From contig MU646308.1 in assembly GCA_026770585.1 (NCBI GenBank), positions 993,005-1,003,733 of the forward strand: a stretch of 10,729 nt of DNA, in the 5' to 3' direction. The notes beneath the pieces are model-generated. The model did not search any database, had not been told where the DNA came from, and saw only the letters and a program-made list of their open reading frames with translations. The translations under genes were made by a program, and so were the position numbers. Shown in pieces: positions 5,215-8,949 of this stretch. The DNA comes from Baffinella frigidus (Eukaryota; Cryptophyceae; Cryptomonadales; Baffinellaceae). Numbering within the stretch: the stretch's first letter is position 1; each line of letters opens with the position of its first letter.

Positions 5215-7593
5215 TATATATACATATATATATGTATATATATATATATATATATAGATAGATAAATAGATAGATAGATAGATAGATAGATGCGACAAAT
5301 TCATGCATCTACTAACCAAAGAGGACCAATTCCACCCATCTTTCTAACCAAGAGGTTATCCATCCATCCATCCATCTAACCAGAAAACGTTTTTGGATTC
5401 GCAGTTCACAGACGGAGAGGCGGGAGCAGTCTTGCTGGTTCGAAAGATAGATCCGCGAAATCCATCCGTCTATCTATCTAACCAAGAGGTTATCCATCCA
5501 TCCATGTTTCGGTTATCCATCCATCCATGTTGTGAGGTTATCCATCCATCCATGTTGCGAAATCCATCCGTCTATCTATCTAACCAAGAGGTTATCCATC
5601 CATCCATGTTTCTAACCAGAAAACGTTTTCGCGTGCGCAGTTCTCAGACCGAGCGGCGGGAGCAAGTGCGCCTCGTCGCGTTCCTCGAGAACGCCCGCAA
5701 GATCTACAACCTCCACAAAGAGGTGCTATTCTTAACTTGACACGCCGTGCATTTCATGGGGGGGGGGTCAAAAATCACCTGTCAAATTTCGAGGGGGGCA
5801 CTCTATCTACGAGCCTAAATTGAAATTGGACAGAGCTAGTCCGGCGCATTGCGTTCCTCGAGAACGCCCGCAAGATCTACAACCACAACAAAGGGGTTAC
5901 CCACAAGTCAACCTAGGCGGTGACTACTTTAGACGTGATGGGTGGCAATCAAAAGTTGCCGCAACCTAGGCGGTGAGGTGCCTTGTGAGGGACTCCCACG
6001 GTACTGTTTCAGAGCAAGTTGACTTTTGATTCGGCCAACCCGAGTGAGGCTGGGCGCGTTCCTCGAGAACGCCCGCAAGATCTACAACCACATCAAAGAG
6101 GTTACCCAATCCCTAAAACCCTGAAGCCCTCAACCCCTAAACCTTAAACCCTAAACCCTAAACCCTAAACCCTAGACCCTAAACCCTAAACCCTAATCCC
6201 CAAACTTCAAAACACTAAATACTAAACAATAAAATGAAAACAAAATAATATACAAAAACTCAACCCTAAGCCGTAAAACCTTGGCAGAACGAGGAGCGGA
6301 AGGCCTCGTCGATGCTGGGCGCAGACCTCCTCATAAGGAAGCTCCACTACGAAATGAACCGCAAGACCGGACAGGTGCGCTTTACACCACGCCAAAAGTA
6401 CACCACGCCAAAAGTGCACCACGCCAAAAGTGGATACACCACGCCAAAAGTACACCACGCCAAAAGTGGAACGCATCCCAGCCCTTGAGGAACTGCGCGT
6501 CCTAGCCACGCCAGGTCATTTGTGAGGATTTCAGTCCGAAGTCTTTTTTTAATTTTGTACCCGGATCCGAAAAAAATGTTTTCGGACCGGACGTGGAAAG
6601 GACGAGGAGTTGCGTGTCGCCGGGTGGCTACGTACCATTTAGTACCACGAAACGAACCGTTGCGTCCTGAAATTCTGACTGATGACCTGCCGTGGCTCTA
6701 CCTGAGCAAATCTGGGCTCGCCATAAAAGCATTTTGCTCGCCCTTTTGTACTGGTGTTTTTTGCGCTAGATGTGTATTATGGCGAGCCTGGTTTTACTCA
6801 GGCAGGGCTAGACAGTGATGGTACAAACGTCGAAAAGTCGGCTAGGGTCGGTGCGGGCTCGTTCTTGAGGCTCATAGACATTGTATCACTCAACTCAAGG
6901 CTAAAGGGCCTTTCTAGGACCTGTATCGAGAGTAATAAAGACGAAAGAAGGTGATCTAATGTACTGAATGCAAACCCCTCTTGGCGCCTCCCAGACCTCT
7001 CTAGAGGACTGGTCAAATCCCACTGAGCATGACCTGAGGAACGGTCTCACTGGGTTGGGAAGCGGCGACACGTGCACTGCGAGCCAGGATGTTTTGCCTT
7101 AAGTTAACAGAGCTGATCCTCGGCAGTAAGTTGCCATTTCGTTTAGATGGACCTGCTCTGGGAGCAGGCATTTGACTTAAGGCGCTGGCTTTCAGGGGGG
7201 GGGTGACTTAGGCGAAATGTTCTGGCTCCGCGTGAAGTGGAGCGATCTTAGGACTGAACCGATCCTTACGTCCCAAGTGGGCGCCAAAAGTTGACGGTCC
7301 TGGTACTAACCTGTTAACTTTTCGCGTTTTCCAGGTGCTGCAACAGCAGCGGAACCTGGAGCTGAAGTTCGAGCAGTTGACGGCCCTGGTACCAAACTGT
7401 CAACTTTTCGCGTTTTGTTGACGGCCCTGGTACTAAACTGTCAACTTTTCGCGTTTTCCAGGTGCTGCAACAGCAGCGGAACCTAGAGCTGAAGTTCGAG
7501 CAGCTCGAGAGGCGGCCTGGCGCCAACAACAACGTGCCACGAGTCTCCTTGAAGCCCCTCCCGCACGTTGCCTTGCCCGTGCTCGACGCGTAG
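812..7593 (+). CDS. Spliced TRP-like cation channel, C-terminal half (composite gene span)
   Basis: The span holds exons at 812-866, 1685-1770, 2477-2591, 2960-3068, possibly 3701-3768, then 5648-5722, 6288-6374 and 7462-7593. Joined, they give a pore helix (FGEFSLDQ), an S6 helix ([13 protein letters not shown]), a TRP-box-like stretch ([15 protein letters not shown]), ALPSPLN, a Cys/Lys/Arg-rich segment, a charged helical tail and a stop. Phases agree at pore/S6 (0/0), S6/post-S6 (AT plus G makes Met), post-S6/next (0/0) and through the last three exons (0/0). The C-to-tail joint is unresolved. In this family the product would be a plasma- or organelle-membrane cation channel. S1-S5 and the start codon are absent, so the gene is partial or its 5' part lies elsewhere. 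Many exons have extra partial copies, so it may be a live gene with decayed exon copies or a pseudogene mosaic. Family assignment rests on motif order, not on a search. Confidence 0.62.
867..995. other. AT-rich intron spacer between pore-exon copies
   Basis: T-rich DNA with recurring TGTTGTA(A/G)AA-type words (about 896-988). No gene seen. The same style of sequence returns at 1051-1195 after the second pore-exon copy, which suggests the exon was duplicated together with flanking intron. Confidence 0.5.
996..1046 (+). pseudogene. Exon copy: pore helix, copy 2
   Basis: Nearly identical to 816-866 (WFIRTVLQS, then MGEFSLDQ; Phe to Met at one codon). It is followed by a consensus donor GTATGT at 1047. 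The acceptor CAG of copy 1 is replaced by ATG here, and an in-frame TGA lies at 990-992, so this copy probably cannot be spliced in from its left side. It may be a decayed duplicate, or a donor-only partner of copy 1. Confidence 0.6.
1047..1281 (+). other. Intron spacer with possible third, degenerate pore-exon copy
   Basis: AT-rich to about 1195, as in 867-995. About 1215-1270 loosely aligns with the pore exon (a CTCTCGCTC..AGCAGG stretch against TTCTCGCTCGATCAGG), but the protein motif is lost. Only the alignment suggests a relic. Confidence 0.3.
1266..1660. repeat. Intronic telomere-like tract with CCATAAA sub-array
   Basis: Starts with CCCTAGACCCTAAA, then about eight CCATAAA units (about 1284-1337), then mixed CCCTAAA/CCCTGAA/CCCCAAA units. 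The polarity equals that of the left telomere. It lies in the intron between the pore and S6 exons. A homogeneous CCATAAA block shows local expansion of one variant. Confidence 0.85.
1685..1770 (+). CDS. Exon: S6 transmembrane helix of TRP-like channel
   Basis: Bounded by acceptor CTTATCCAG and donor GTAAGC (1771), a good consensus. It encodes 28 residues plus two bases: [11 protein letters not shown], then [17 protein letters not shown] and AT, completed to Met by the G that opens the next exon. [13 protein letters not shown] is the hallmark C-terminal half of S6 in TRP/ion-transport channels (compare the generic LLNLLIAMM pattern). The ATG at its start is the in-frame continuation of FGEFSLDQ, not necessarily a start codon. 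Confidence 0.72.
1830..1910 (+). pseudogene. Diverged duplicate of the S6 exon
   Basis: Reads [19 protein letters not shown] and aligns with the S6 exon, with a 12-base in-frame deletion (FWIG lost) and conservative hydrophobic replacements. It then has a 19-base insertion before the same donor context GTAAGCGCACACC (1911). The insertion looks like a small tandem duplication of the exon's own end (ATCGCG, then a second TTATCG...CGCT). It changes the exit phase from 2 to 0, so it could not join the next exon in frame. Confidence 0.6.
1983..2078. repeat. GGATCC-containing 11 bp minisatellite
   Basis: About five CCGGATCCAAA units at 2025-2076, preceded by two separate CCGGATCC sites at 1983-2003. 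They lie in the intron after the S6 exon copies. Each unit carries a BamHI-type palindrome. Confidence 0.85.
2191..2343. repeat. 20 bp minisatellite (CCAACCGCCGCCCTATCCTG)
   Basis: About 7.6 head-to-tail units with point variants (CAAACC, CTGCCG, CTATTCTA, CCCCCG). It reads open in three frames as Pro/Ala/Ser/Leu repeats, which explains the overlapping long ORFs here; these are not treated as genes. Intronic. Confidence 0.9.
2348..2455. repeat. Intron segment duplicated near the left telomere
   Basis: Matches about 271-390 with few differences (shared words include GACCACCTCCGACCCTCGTG and CCTCTCTCTCAG). It lies just upstream of the post-S6 exon. A short peptide frame ending in HLRPS stays open in both copies, but nothing else supports coding. 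Confidence 0.7.
2477..2591 (+). CDS. Exon: post-S6 segment of TRP-like channel
   Basis: Acceptor GGAAACAG (AG at 2475-2476); donor GTAACC at 2592. The first G completes Met of LLIALM. The exon then reads [38 protein letters not shown]. An Asp/Ser-Thr-(F/Y)-E motif right after LLIALM, followed by an acidic/aromatic helix with Trp and a (L)P-P-(F/L)N motif, matches the known layout after S6 in TRP channels. Phase 2 in, phase 0 out. Confidence 0.72.
2625..2720. repeat. ATACCCGAAACCCG degenerate repeat, first block
   Basis: Degenerate 7-mers (GATACCC, GAAACCC, GAAATCC) related to the telomeric unit, in the intron after the post-S6 exon. A second block follows at about 2779-2830, beyond the exon duplicate, and grades into CCCTAAA variants to 2890. 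Confidence 0.85.
2721..2774 (+). pseudogene. Partial duplicate of the post-S6 exon
   Basis: Eighteen codons equal to the 3' part of the exon at 2477-2591 ([18 protein letters not shown]). All six base differences fall at third positions and are synonymous. The 5' part and acceptor are missing, and the donor reads GCAACC instead of GTAACC. The pattern implies that both versions evolved under protein constraint before being placed side by side. Confidence 0.75.
2775..2959. repeat. Telomere-like tract and AT-rich acceptor region
   Basis: GATACCCGAAACC and CCCTAAA variants to about 2890, then A/T-rich sequence with short TGATAA repeats leading to the acceptor AATAAACAG of the next exon. No coding seen. 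Confidence 0.75.
2960..3068 (+). CDS. Exon: Cys/Lys/Arg-rich cytoplasmic segment
   Basis: Acceptor AATAAACAG (AG at 2958-2959) and donor GTACCA (3069). Reads [36 protein letters not shown] plus one base, in phase with the preceding exon (0/0). A hydrophobic/amphipathic start is followed by a basic stretch. After S6 in this family this would be cytoplasmic, but I do not recognise a domain. Exit phase is 1 if GTACCA is used. A further in-frame donor at 3086 (GTAATA) would give phase 0. Confidence 0.62.
3105..3303. repeat. AT microsatellites (GATATATA and AATAT types)
   Basis: ATAGATAT units at about 3108-3205, then AATAT pentamers at about 3236-3303. They separate the first two copies of the Cys/Lys/Arg-rich exon. 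The long minus-strand Tyr/Ile ORF here is only translated repeat. Confidence 0.95.
3306..3379 (+). pseudogene. Partial duplicate 2 of the Cys/Lys/Arg exon
   Basis: Carries [19 protein letters not shown] and TWSRS; the first twelve codons are missing and replaced by AATAT repeat. Compared with 2960-3068 it has one amino-acid change (Gln to Glu) and three silent ones. The donor position reads GCAAAC, not GT. Probably not used as an exon from the left. Confidence 0.7.
3380..3495. repeat. AT-rich spacer between exon copies
   Basis: AATAAT and ATATAT runs. The block TGTAATTTTTGATCTATA is echoed after the third copy at about 3590-3606 (TGCAATTTTTGATATACA), so exon and downstream intron were duplicated together. 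Confidence 0.75.
3496..3569 (+). pseudogene. Partial duplicate 3 of the Cys/Lys/Arg exon
   Basis: Same 5' truncation as duplicate 2, followed by a plausible donor GTACCA at 3570. Changes against the first copy include Tyr to Cys, Glu to Gly, Gln to Glu and Cys to Tyr, so this copy looks less constrained. It lies 131 bases upstream of the candidate exon at 3701, and phases would agree. Confidence 0.65.
3678..3700 (+). promoter_or_regulatory. Intron 3' end: TACTAAC branch point and CAG acceptor
   Basis: TACTAAC at 3678-3684 is the optimal spliceosomal branch-point sequence, 16 bases before the acceptor AACAG (AG at 3699-3700). A second perfect copy occurs at 7304-7310 before a terminal-exon copy, which supports use of this motif in the genome. 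Confidence 0.6.
3701..3768 (+). CDS. Candidate exon: short Arg-rich segment
   Basis: Follows the TACTAAC/CAG intron end. With the single base left over from the preceding exon it reads [23 protein letters not shown]. Possible donors are GTTACC (3769) and GTAGGA (3781), both phase 0, which fits the tail exon if that begins at 5648. The peptide is basic and has no motif I recognise. The splice signals are better evidence than the protein. It could instead be part of a mobile-element remnant that follows. Confidence 0.38.
3776..3831. repeat. Possible fold-back element core remnant
   Basis: Contains CCTACCGTAGGGTCCTAGG, the core found in the ~120 bp fold-back family at 7687-9994, with partly complementary CCTATGCCCCTACGGG to its left. 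The characteristic terminal arms are absent. It is the only trace of that family in the left half. Confidence 0.45.
3832..4158. repeat. Intron DNA with a 33 bp tandem duplication
   Basis: No gene seen. Two adjacent 33 bp units, AAAGTTG(G/A)CGCAAATTTC plus tail, at about 4076-4108 and 4109-4141. The rest (3832-4060) is unremarkable A/T-leaning sequence. Confidence 0.6.
4159..4316. repeat. Degenerate ~40 bp tandem repeat
   Basis: Four diverged units beginning CCTCCCCATCC, CCTCTCCAGCC, CCTCTCCATCC and CTTCGCCCCCC, each followed by a (G/A)AACGTT- or AACNGTTG-type motif. Intronic, no coding signal. Confidence 0.6.
4383..4452. repeat. 34 bp tandem repeat with TTGACTAATTA
   Basis: Two 34 bp units, each holding two GTTGACTAATT motifs (about 4383-4416 and 4417-4450). 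Confidence 0.88.
4584..4645. repeat. 31 bp tandem repeat (AGTTGACTGATTCTCGC...)
   Basis: Two near-identical 31 bp units, AGTTGACTGATTCTCGC followed by TTTTCCACGTAC. Beyond it the motif appears in reverse orientation (AGTCAAC) at about 4659-4886. Confidence 0.9.
4646..5085. repeat. AGTCAAC-rich intron with a short telomeric insert
   Basis: TTTAGTCAAC-type motifs recur near 4659, 4680, 4772, 4806, 4853 and 4880. They are interrupted at about 4701-4760 by CCCTAAA/CCCTGAA units. From 4890 to 5070 the sequence is unique with no gene recognised, ending at the acceptor context GTGCGCAGTTCGCAG. Confidence 0.6.
5086..5103 (+). pseudogene. Tail-exon start, fragment 1 (TERREQ)
   Basis: The 5' end of the tail exon after the conserved acceptor context CGTGCGCAGTTCGCAG. 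It encodes TERREQ and then breaks off into an AT microsatellite after 5105. Confidence 0.6.
5106..5291. repeat. (AT)n/(ACAT)n/(GATA)n microsatellite
   Basis: About 185 bases of TA dinucleotides with ACATAC blocks, ending in GATA tetranucleotides at about 5256-5291. It generates long Tyr/Ile ORFs in several frames on both strands; none is a gene. Confidence 0.97.
5292..5636. repeat. CCAT-rich higher-order tandem repeat
   Basis: The block CTAACCAAGAGGTTATCCAT recurs near 5344, 5477 and 5579. TATCCATCCATCCATGTT-type units sit between, and a ~55 bp unit (GCGAAATCCATCCGTC... to CCATGTTTC) occurs at about 5455-5508 and 5558-5611. CTAACCAGAAAACG precedes two copies of the tail-exon start, so the repeat includes the intron's 3' end. 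Confidence 0.8.
5412..5429 (+). pseudogene. Tail-exon start, fragment 2 (TERREQ)
   Basis: After TTCACAG, again TERREQ, then divergence into unrelated sequence (TCTTGCTGG). Against 5086-5103 the only coding difference is CAA to CAG, which is silent. Confidence 0.6.
5648..5722 (+). CDS. Exon: charged helical tail of channel
   Basis: The only copy holding both halves of the exon. It reads [20 protein letters not shown] then NLHKE (25 codons, phase 0/0), between the tandem acceptors GCGCAG/TTCTCAG and donor GTGCTA at 5723. If the upstream CAG (5639-5640) is used, the exon begins at 5641 and adds Ser-Gln in a different entry phase. Composition is amphipathic and charged, as in C-terminal helices of channels. 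Reading past the donor gives a stop within about five codons. Confidence 0.6.
5735..5850. other. Spacer, no gene seen
   Basis: Contains a G10 run (about 5759-5768) and GTCAAA words, and joins directly to the next tail-exon fragment. No coding or repeat structure otherwise. Confidence 0.5.
5851..5895 (+). pseudogene. Tail-exon 3' half, fragment A
   Basis: Reads [15 protein letters not shown] and is followed by GTTACC. It lacks the TERREQ half. The last codons differ from the other copies (Glu to Gly at the end). Confidence 0.65.
5896..6055. repeat. Spacer with direct and inverted short repeats
   Basis: CAACCTAGGCGGTGA occurs at about 5909 and 5963. CAATCAAAAGTTG (about 5947) is matched in reverse by AGTTGACTTTTGATT (about 6017). 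No gene seen. Confidence 0.6.
6056..6100 (+). CDS. Tail-exon 3' half, fragment B (best donor)
   Basis: Reads [15 protein letters not shown], with donor GTTACC at 6101 just 187 bases before the next exon. The TERREQ half is missing, so it needs an upstream join I cannot see, or it is a relic. All three copies start at the same GCG codon, which suggests a second exon boundary or a preferred break at that point. Confidence 0.5.
6106..6225. repeat. Intronic telomere-like tract
   Basis: CCCTAAA units (best at about 6145-6200) with variants, same polarity as the left telomere. It is the last tract of this polarity in the window. Confidence 0.88.
6288..6374 (+). CDS. Exon: helical C-terminal segment
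   Basis: Acceptor CCTTGGCAG (AG at 6286-6287), donor GTGCGC at 6375; 29 codons, phase 0/0. Reads [15 protein letters not shown] then [14 protein letters not shown], an amphipathic charged helix that continues the preceding tail and joins in frame to the terminal exon. It is the only exon in the gene without a detectable duplicate. If the intron is retained the frame stays open through the following minisatellite to a TGA near 6486. Confidence 0.6.
6383..6469. repeat. 16-21 bp minisatellite (ACACCACGCCAAAAGT)
   Basis: Five CACCACGCCAAAAGT units with spacers of differing length, immediately downstream of the 6288-6374 exon. Intronic by the splice model. Confidence 0.88.
6470..6686. other. Low-repeat intron DNA, one imperfect hairpin
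   Basis: The frame at 6469-6513 reads [15 protein letters not shown] before CAG/GTCATT. It is exon-like, but its phases do not fit the flanking exons, so it is not called. Positions 6561-6590 form an imperfect hairpin (CCGGATCCGAAAA against TTTTCGGACCGG). Nothing else recognised. Confidence 0.4.
6687..6814. repeat. Inverted repeat, ~38 bp arms
   Basis: Arms 6687-6725 and 6777-6814 pair with few mismatches (GGCTCGCCATAA against TTATGGCGAGCC is perfect). The loop is ~51 bases with a T6 run. It fits a small fold-back element; no second copy in the window. Confidence 0.7.
6815..7287. other. Intron DNA, no gene recognised
   Basis: The + frame to 6952 includes [20 protein letters not shown], which could be an exon but matches nothing I know. 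Hairpins at 7018-7053 (CCCACTGAG against CTCACTGGG) and 7152-7168 (CCTGCTC against GAGCAGG). GCCTTAAGT near 7098 is inverted near 7173. One GTTTAGATGGAC minisatellite unit is at about 7141. Confidence 0.4.
7288..7461. repeat. Triplicated intron 3' end (TTGACGG..CTGGTAC..CGCGTTTT)
   Basis: Three units begin GTTGACGG(T/C)CCTGGTAC and end CTTTTCGCGTTTT, at about 7289-7334, 7376-7416 and 7417-7461. Units 1 and 3 continue into CCAG and the terminal exon; unit 2 ends in G without an exon. Unit 1 carries TACTAAC (7304-7310); unit 3 carries TACTAAAC; unit 2 carries TACCAAAC. Confidence 0.85.
7335..7376 (+). pseudogene. Terminal-exon start, truncated copy
   Basis: Fourteen codons, [14 protein letters not shown], after CCAG, then a break into the next intron unit (TTGACGG). 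It differs from the full copy by one silent change. It has the better branch point (TACTAAC) but no stop or tail of its own. Confidence 0.65.
7462..7593 (+). CDS. Terminal exon of the channel gene, with stop
   Basis: Acceptor GCGTTTTCCAG (AG at 7460-7461). Forty-three codons: [43 protein letters not shown], then TAG. The N-terminal part has heptad-like Leu spacing (coiled coil); the end is Pro/Val-rich. It joins in phase 0 to the exon ending KTGQ. Plausible as the cytoplasmic C-terminus of the channel; no domain recognised. Confidence 0.65.
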   Translation: MLQQQRNLELKFEQLERRPGANNNVPRVSLKPLPHVALPVLDA

Positions 7594-7686
7594 CTCTTTC
7601 CGGGGGTACAGCGCGGCCCACCGAGACAAAAGTCGAGAGTGGAACGTCTCAAAGCAAAAGTGTAACCTCTGTTAACTTAAGAAGTA
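7594..7686 (+). other. 3' flank of the channel gene
   Basis: No AATAAA is present. TGTAA at 7661-7665, about 70 bases after the stop, resembles the polyadenylation signal known from green algae, but a five-base match is weak. The segment ends at the first fold-back element. Confidence 0.3.
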
Positions 7687-7806
7687 ACAGTGGGTACCTC
7701 GCTCATAAGAAACAGCCGCCCCCTAGGACCCTACAGTAGGGATATGCCTAGGGCCCTGTGGTCGTCCTAGGGGGTTGGCGGTTTCTTGTGAGCGAGGTAC
7801 CCCTGT
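7687..7806. mobile_element. Fold-back element family 1, copy 1
   Basis: Arms ACAGTGGGTACCTCGCTCAT... and its complement ending GAGCGAGGTACCCCTGT, core CCTAGGACCCTACAGTAGGG and CCTAGGG. About 120 bp, almost wholly self-complementary, no coding capacity. Subtype with centre GGATATGCC, like copy 4. Confidence 0.85.
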
Positions 7807-7851
7807 ACCTCGCTCATGAGAACAGCTCACTCGCTCTCCCTGAGAAACAGA
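7806..7851. mobile_element. Family 1 solo arm remnants
   Basis: TACCTCGCTCATGAGAACAG abuts copy 1, and a second decayed arm (TCACTCGCTCTCCCTGAGAAAC) follows. Truncated copies. Confidence 0.6.
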
Positions 7852-7899
7852 CCTTGATTGGTACCATTTCGGCCGCAAAGTATGTACATGTATGCGAGG

Positions 7900-8023
7900 T
7901 ACAGGGGTACCTCGCTCATAAGAAACCGCCGCCGCCGCCCTAGGACCACCGTAGGGCCCTGGGCATGGTCCTACTGTAGGGTCCTGGGAGGTGGCGGTTT
8001 CTTGCGGGTGAGGTACCCCTGTA
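7900..8023. mobile_element. Fold-back element family 1, copy 2
   Basis: Starts TACAGGGGTACCTCGCTCAT and ends GAGGTACCCCTGTA; a GCC-triplet run lies in the left arm. Centre GGGCATGGTC, a second subtype shared with copies 3, 5 and 6. The terminal TA on both sides may be the target duplication, and CAG ends are typical of Tc1/mariner/pogo-type MITEs (inference). Confidence 0.88.
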
Positions 8024-8244
8024 GCGGTTGAGGGTGTGGGGTTTCGGGGTTAGGGTGTGGGTGTTGAAATACTCGGGACGCGACGTGAGGCACGACGCGT
8101 GGAGGTGTGGGGGGTGGGGGGTAGGGGTTAGGGTTTCAAAGGCTCGGACACAACGTGAGGTGTGAGGTTTAGGTGTAGGGGTGCGGGTTTGAAAGTCTAT
8201 GCGTAAGAGAGTACAGAGAGCGCGGGGAAGCGCGGTTCGGCAGG
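8024..8244. repeat. G-rich telomere-like tract, reversed polarity
   Basis: GGGTTTCGGGGTTAGGG, GGGGTTAGGG and similar words, opposite in polarity to all left-hand tracts. A diverged ~75 bp unit appears twice (GAAA..CTCGG(G/A)..CGACGTGAGG / CAACGTGAGG near 8065 and 8135). No gene; the minus-strand ORF here is repeat plus fold-back arm. Confidence 0.7.
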
Positions 8245-8364
8245 TATGGGGTACCTCGCTCATAAGAATGCGCCCCCCCCCTAGGACCACCGTAGGGCCA
8301 TAGGCATAGGCCTACCGTAGGGTCCTATGGGGGGGCGCTTTCTCATGAGCGAGGTGCCCCTGTA
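8245..8364. mobile_element. Fold-back element family 1, copy 3
   Basis: Left arm TATGGGGTACCTCGCTCATA with a C9 run; right arm ends CATGAGCGAGGTGCCCCTGT. Core CCTAGGACCACCGTAGGGCC. Lengths of C/G runs differ between the arms. Confidence 0.86.
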
Positions 8365-8407
8365 TGGGGTTCCGGGCGTGGGGCTCAGCAGGGGCGCCGT
8401 ACACCCT

Positions 8408-8510
8408 ATCCCTTGAGTGGTCAGGGGGTCTTAAAAGACCCACGCCAGGTCCTAGGCAGGTCCTAGGGCCCTACGGTAGGGCGTATGTGCCCACTGGTCA
8501 CTTCAGGGAT
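8408..8510 (-). mobile_element. Fold-back element family 2, copy 1 (inverted)
   Basis: Ends ATCCCTTGAGTGGTCA and TGGTCACTTCAGGGAT (16 bp terminal inverted repeats, one mismatch). Internal CCTAGGGCCCTACGGTAGGG is the complement of the core in copies 2 and 3. Non-coding, 103 bp. Confidence 0.75.
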
Positions 8511-8535
8511 GGGGTCCAGGGCGTGGGGCCAGCTA

Positions 8536-8589
8536 GAGCGATCCAAAAAGGCGCAGGGGCTCTCAATTCGTTCGAATTGAGAGCCCCTG
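8536..8589. repeat. Perfect 17 bp hairpin with leader
   Basis: Leader GAGCGATCCAAAAAGGCG, then CAGGGGCTCTCAATTCG, two bases, and its exact reverse complement (8554-8570 / 8573-8589). A related leader precedes another hairpin at 8766. The T/A-rich side is not typical of a terminator in this context. Confidence 0.85.
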
Positions 8590-8598
8590 TGGGTATCT

Positions 8599-8727
8599 GG
8601 GGTACAGGGGTACCTCACTCATCAGAAACAGCCGCCCCCTAGGACCCTACCGTAGGGATATGTCTAGGGTCCTATGGTCGTCCTAGGGGGGTGGCGGTTT
8701 CTTGTGAGCGAGGTACCCCTGTACCCC
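8599..8727. mobile_element. Fold-back element family 1, copy 4
   Basis: GGGGTACAGGGGTACCTCAC at the left and GAGGTACCCCTGTACCCC at the right; core CCTAGGACCCTACCGTAGGG, centre GGATATGTC (same subtype as copy 1). The complementarity extends four bases past the usual TA end on each side. Confidence 0.88.
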
Positions 8728-8730
8728 CTG

Positions 8731-8792
8731 GAGCGATAAAAAAAGGCGCCCCTGCTGGCCCGGCGTTGGAGCCATTTCAGGAATGGCTCCAA
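8731..8792. repeat. Leader plus 11 bp perfect hairpin
   Basis: Leader GAGCGATAAAAAAAGGCGC (8731-8749) parallels 8536-8554. TTGGAGCCATT (8766-8776) and AATGGCTCCAA (8782-8792) pair perfectly around TCAGG; a third partial arm GTGGCTCCA follows near 8801. Confidence 0.8.
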
Positions 8793-8845
8793 GGTCAGAA
8801 GTGGCTCCACGCGGAGTCCGTCAGGCACGGTCTCGGTGGGGGGGC

Positions 8846-8949
8846 ATCCCTTCAGTGGCCAGTAGGCGCATACGCCCTACGGTAGGGCCCTAGGACCTGC
8901 CTAGAGGGCGAGTTAGGGTGCATATTCACCCTGTGGTCACGTGAGGGAT
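8846..8949 (+). mobile_element. Fold-back element family 2, copy 2
   Basis: Ends ATCCCTTCAGTGGCCA and TGGTCACGTGAGGGAT. Interior GGCGCATACGCCCTACGGTA, GGGCCCTAGGACCTGCC, and a TTAGGGTGCATATTCACCCT stem near the right end. 104 bp, close to copy 3 in sequence. Confidence 0.82.

Noticed and set aside
4850-5308. Long Tyr/Ile-rich ORFs on both strands
   Set aside because: They are translations of an AT/ACAT/GATA microsatellite plus flanks, open in several frames at once.
6469-6513. Exon-like peptide [15 protein letters not shown]
   Set aside because: Entry and exit phases do not fit the neighbouring phase-0 exons, and the peptide partly overlaps the minisatellite end.
7314-7652. Minus-strand ORFs over the terminal exon
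   Set aside because: Shadow of the duplicated + strand exon; the + frame has acceptor sites, a stop and phase agreement.
7940-8290. 116-codon minus-strand ORF
   Set aside because: It is built from two fold-back element arms and a G-rich telomere-like tract.
8554-8589. Bacterial rho-independent terminator
   Set aside because: A perfect stem exists, but there is no U-tract after it and the window is eukaryotic.
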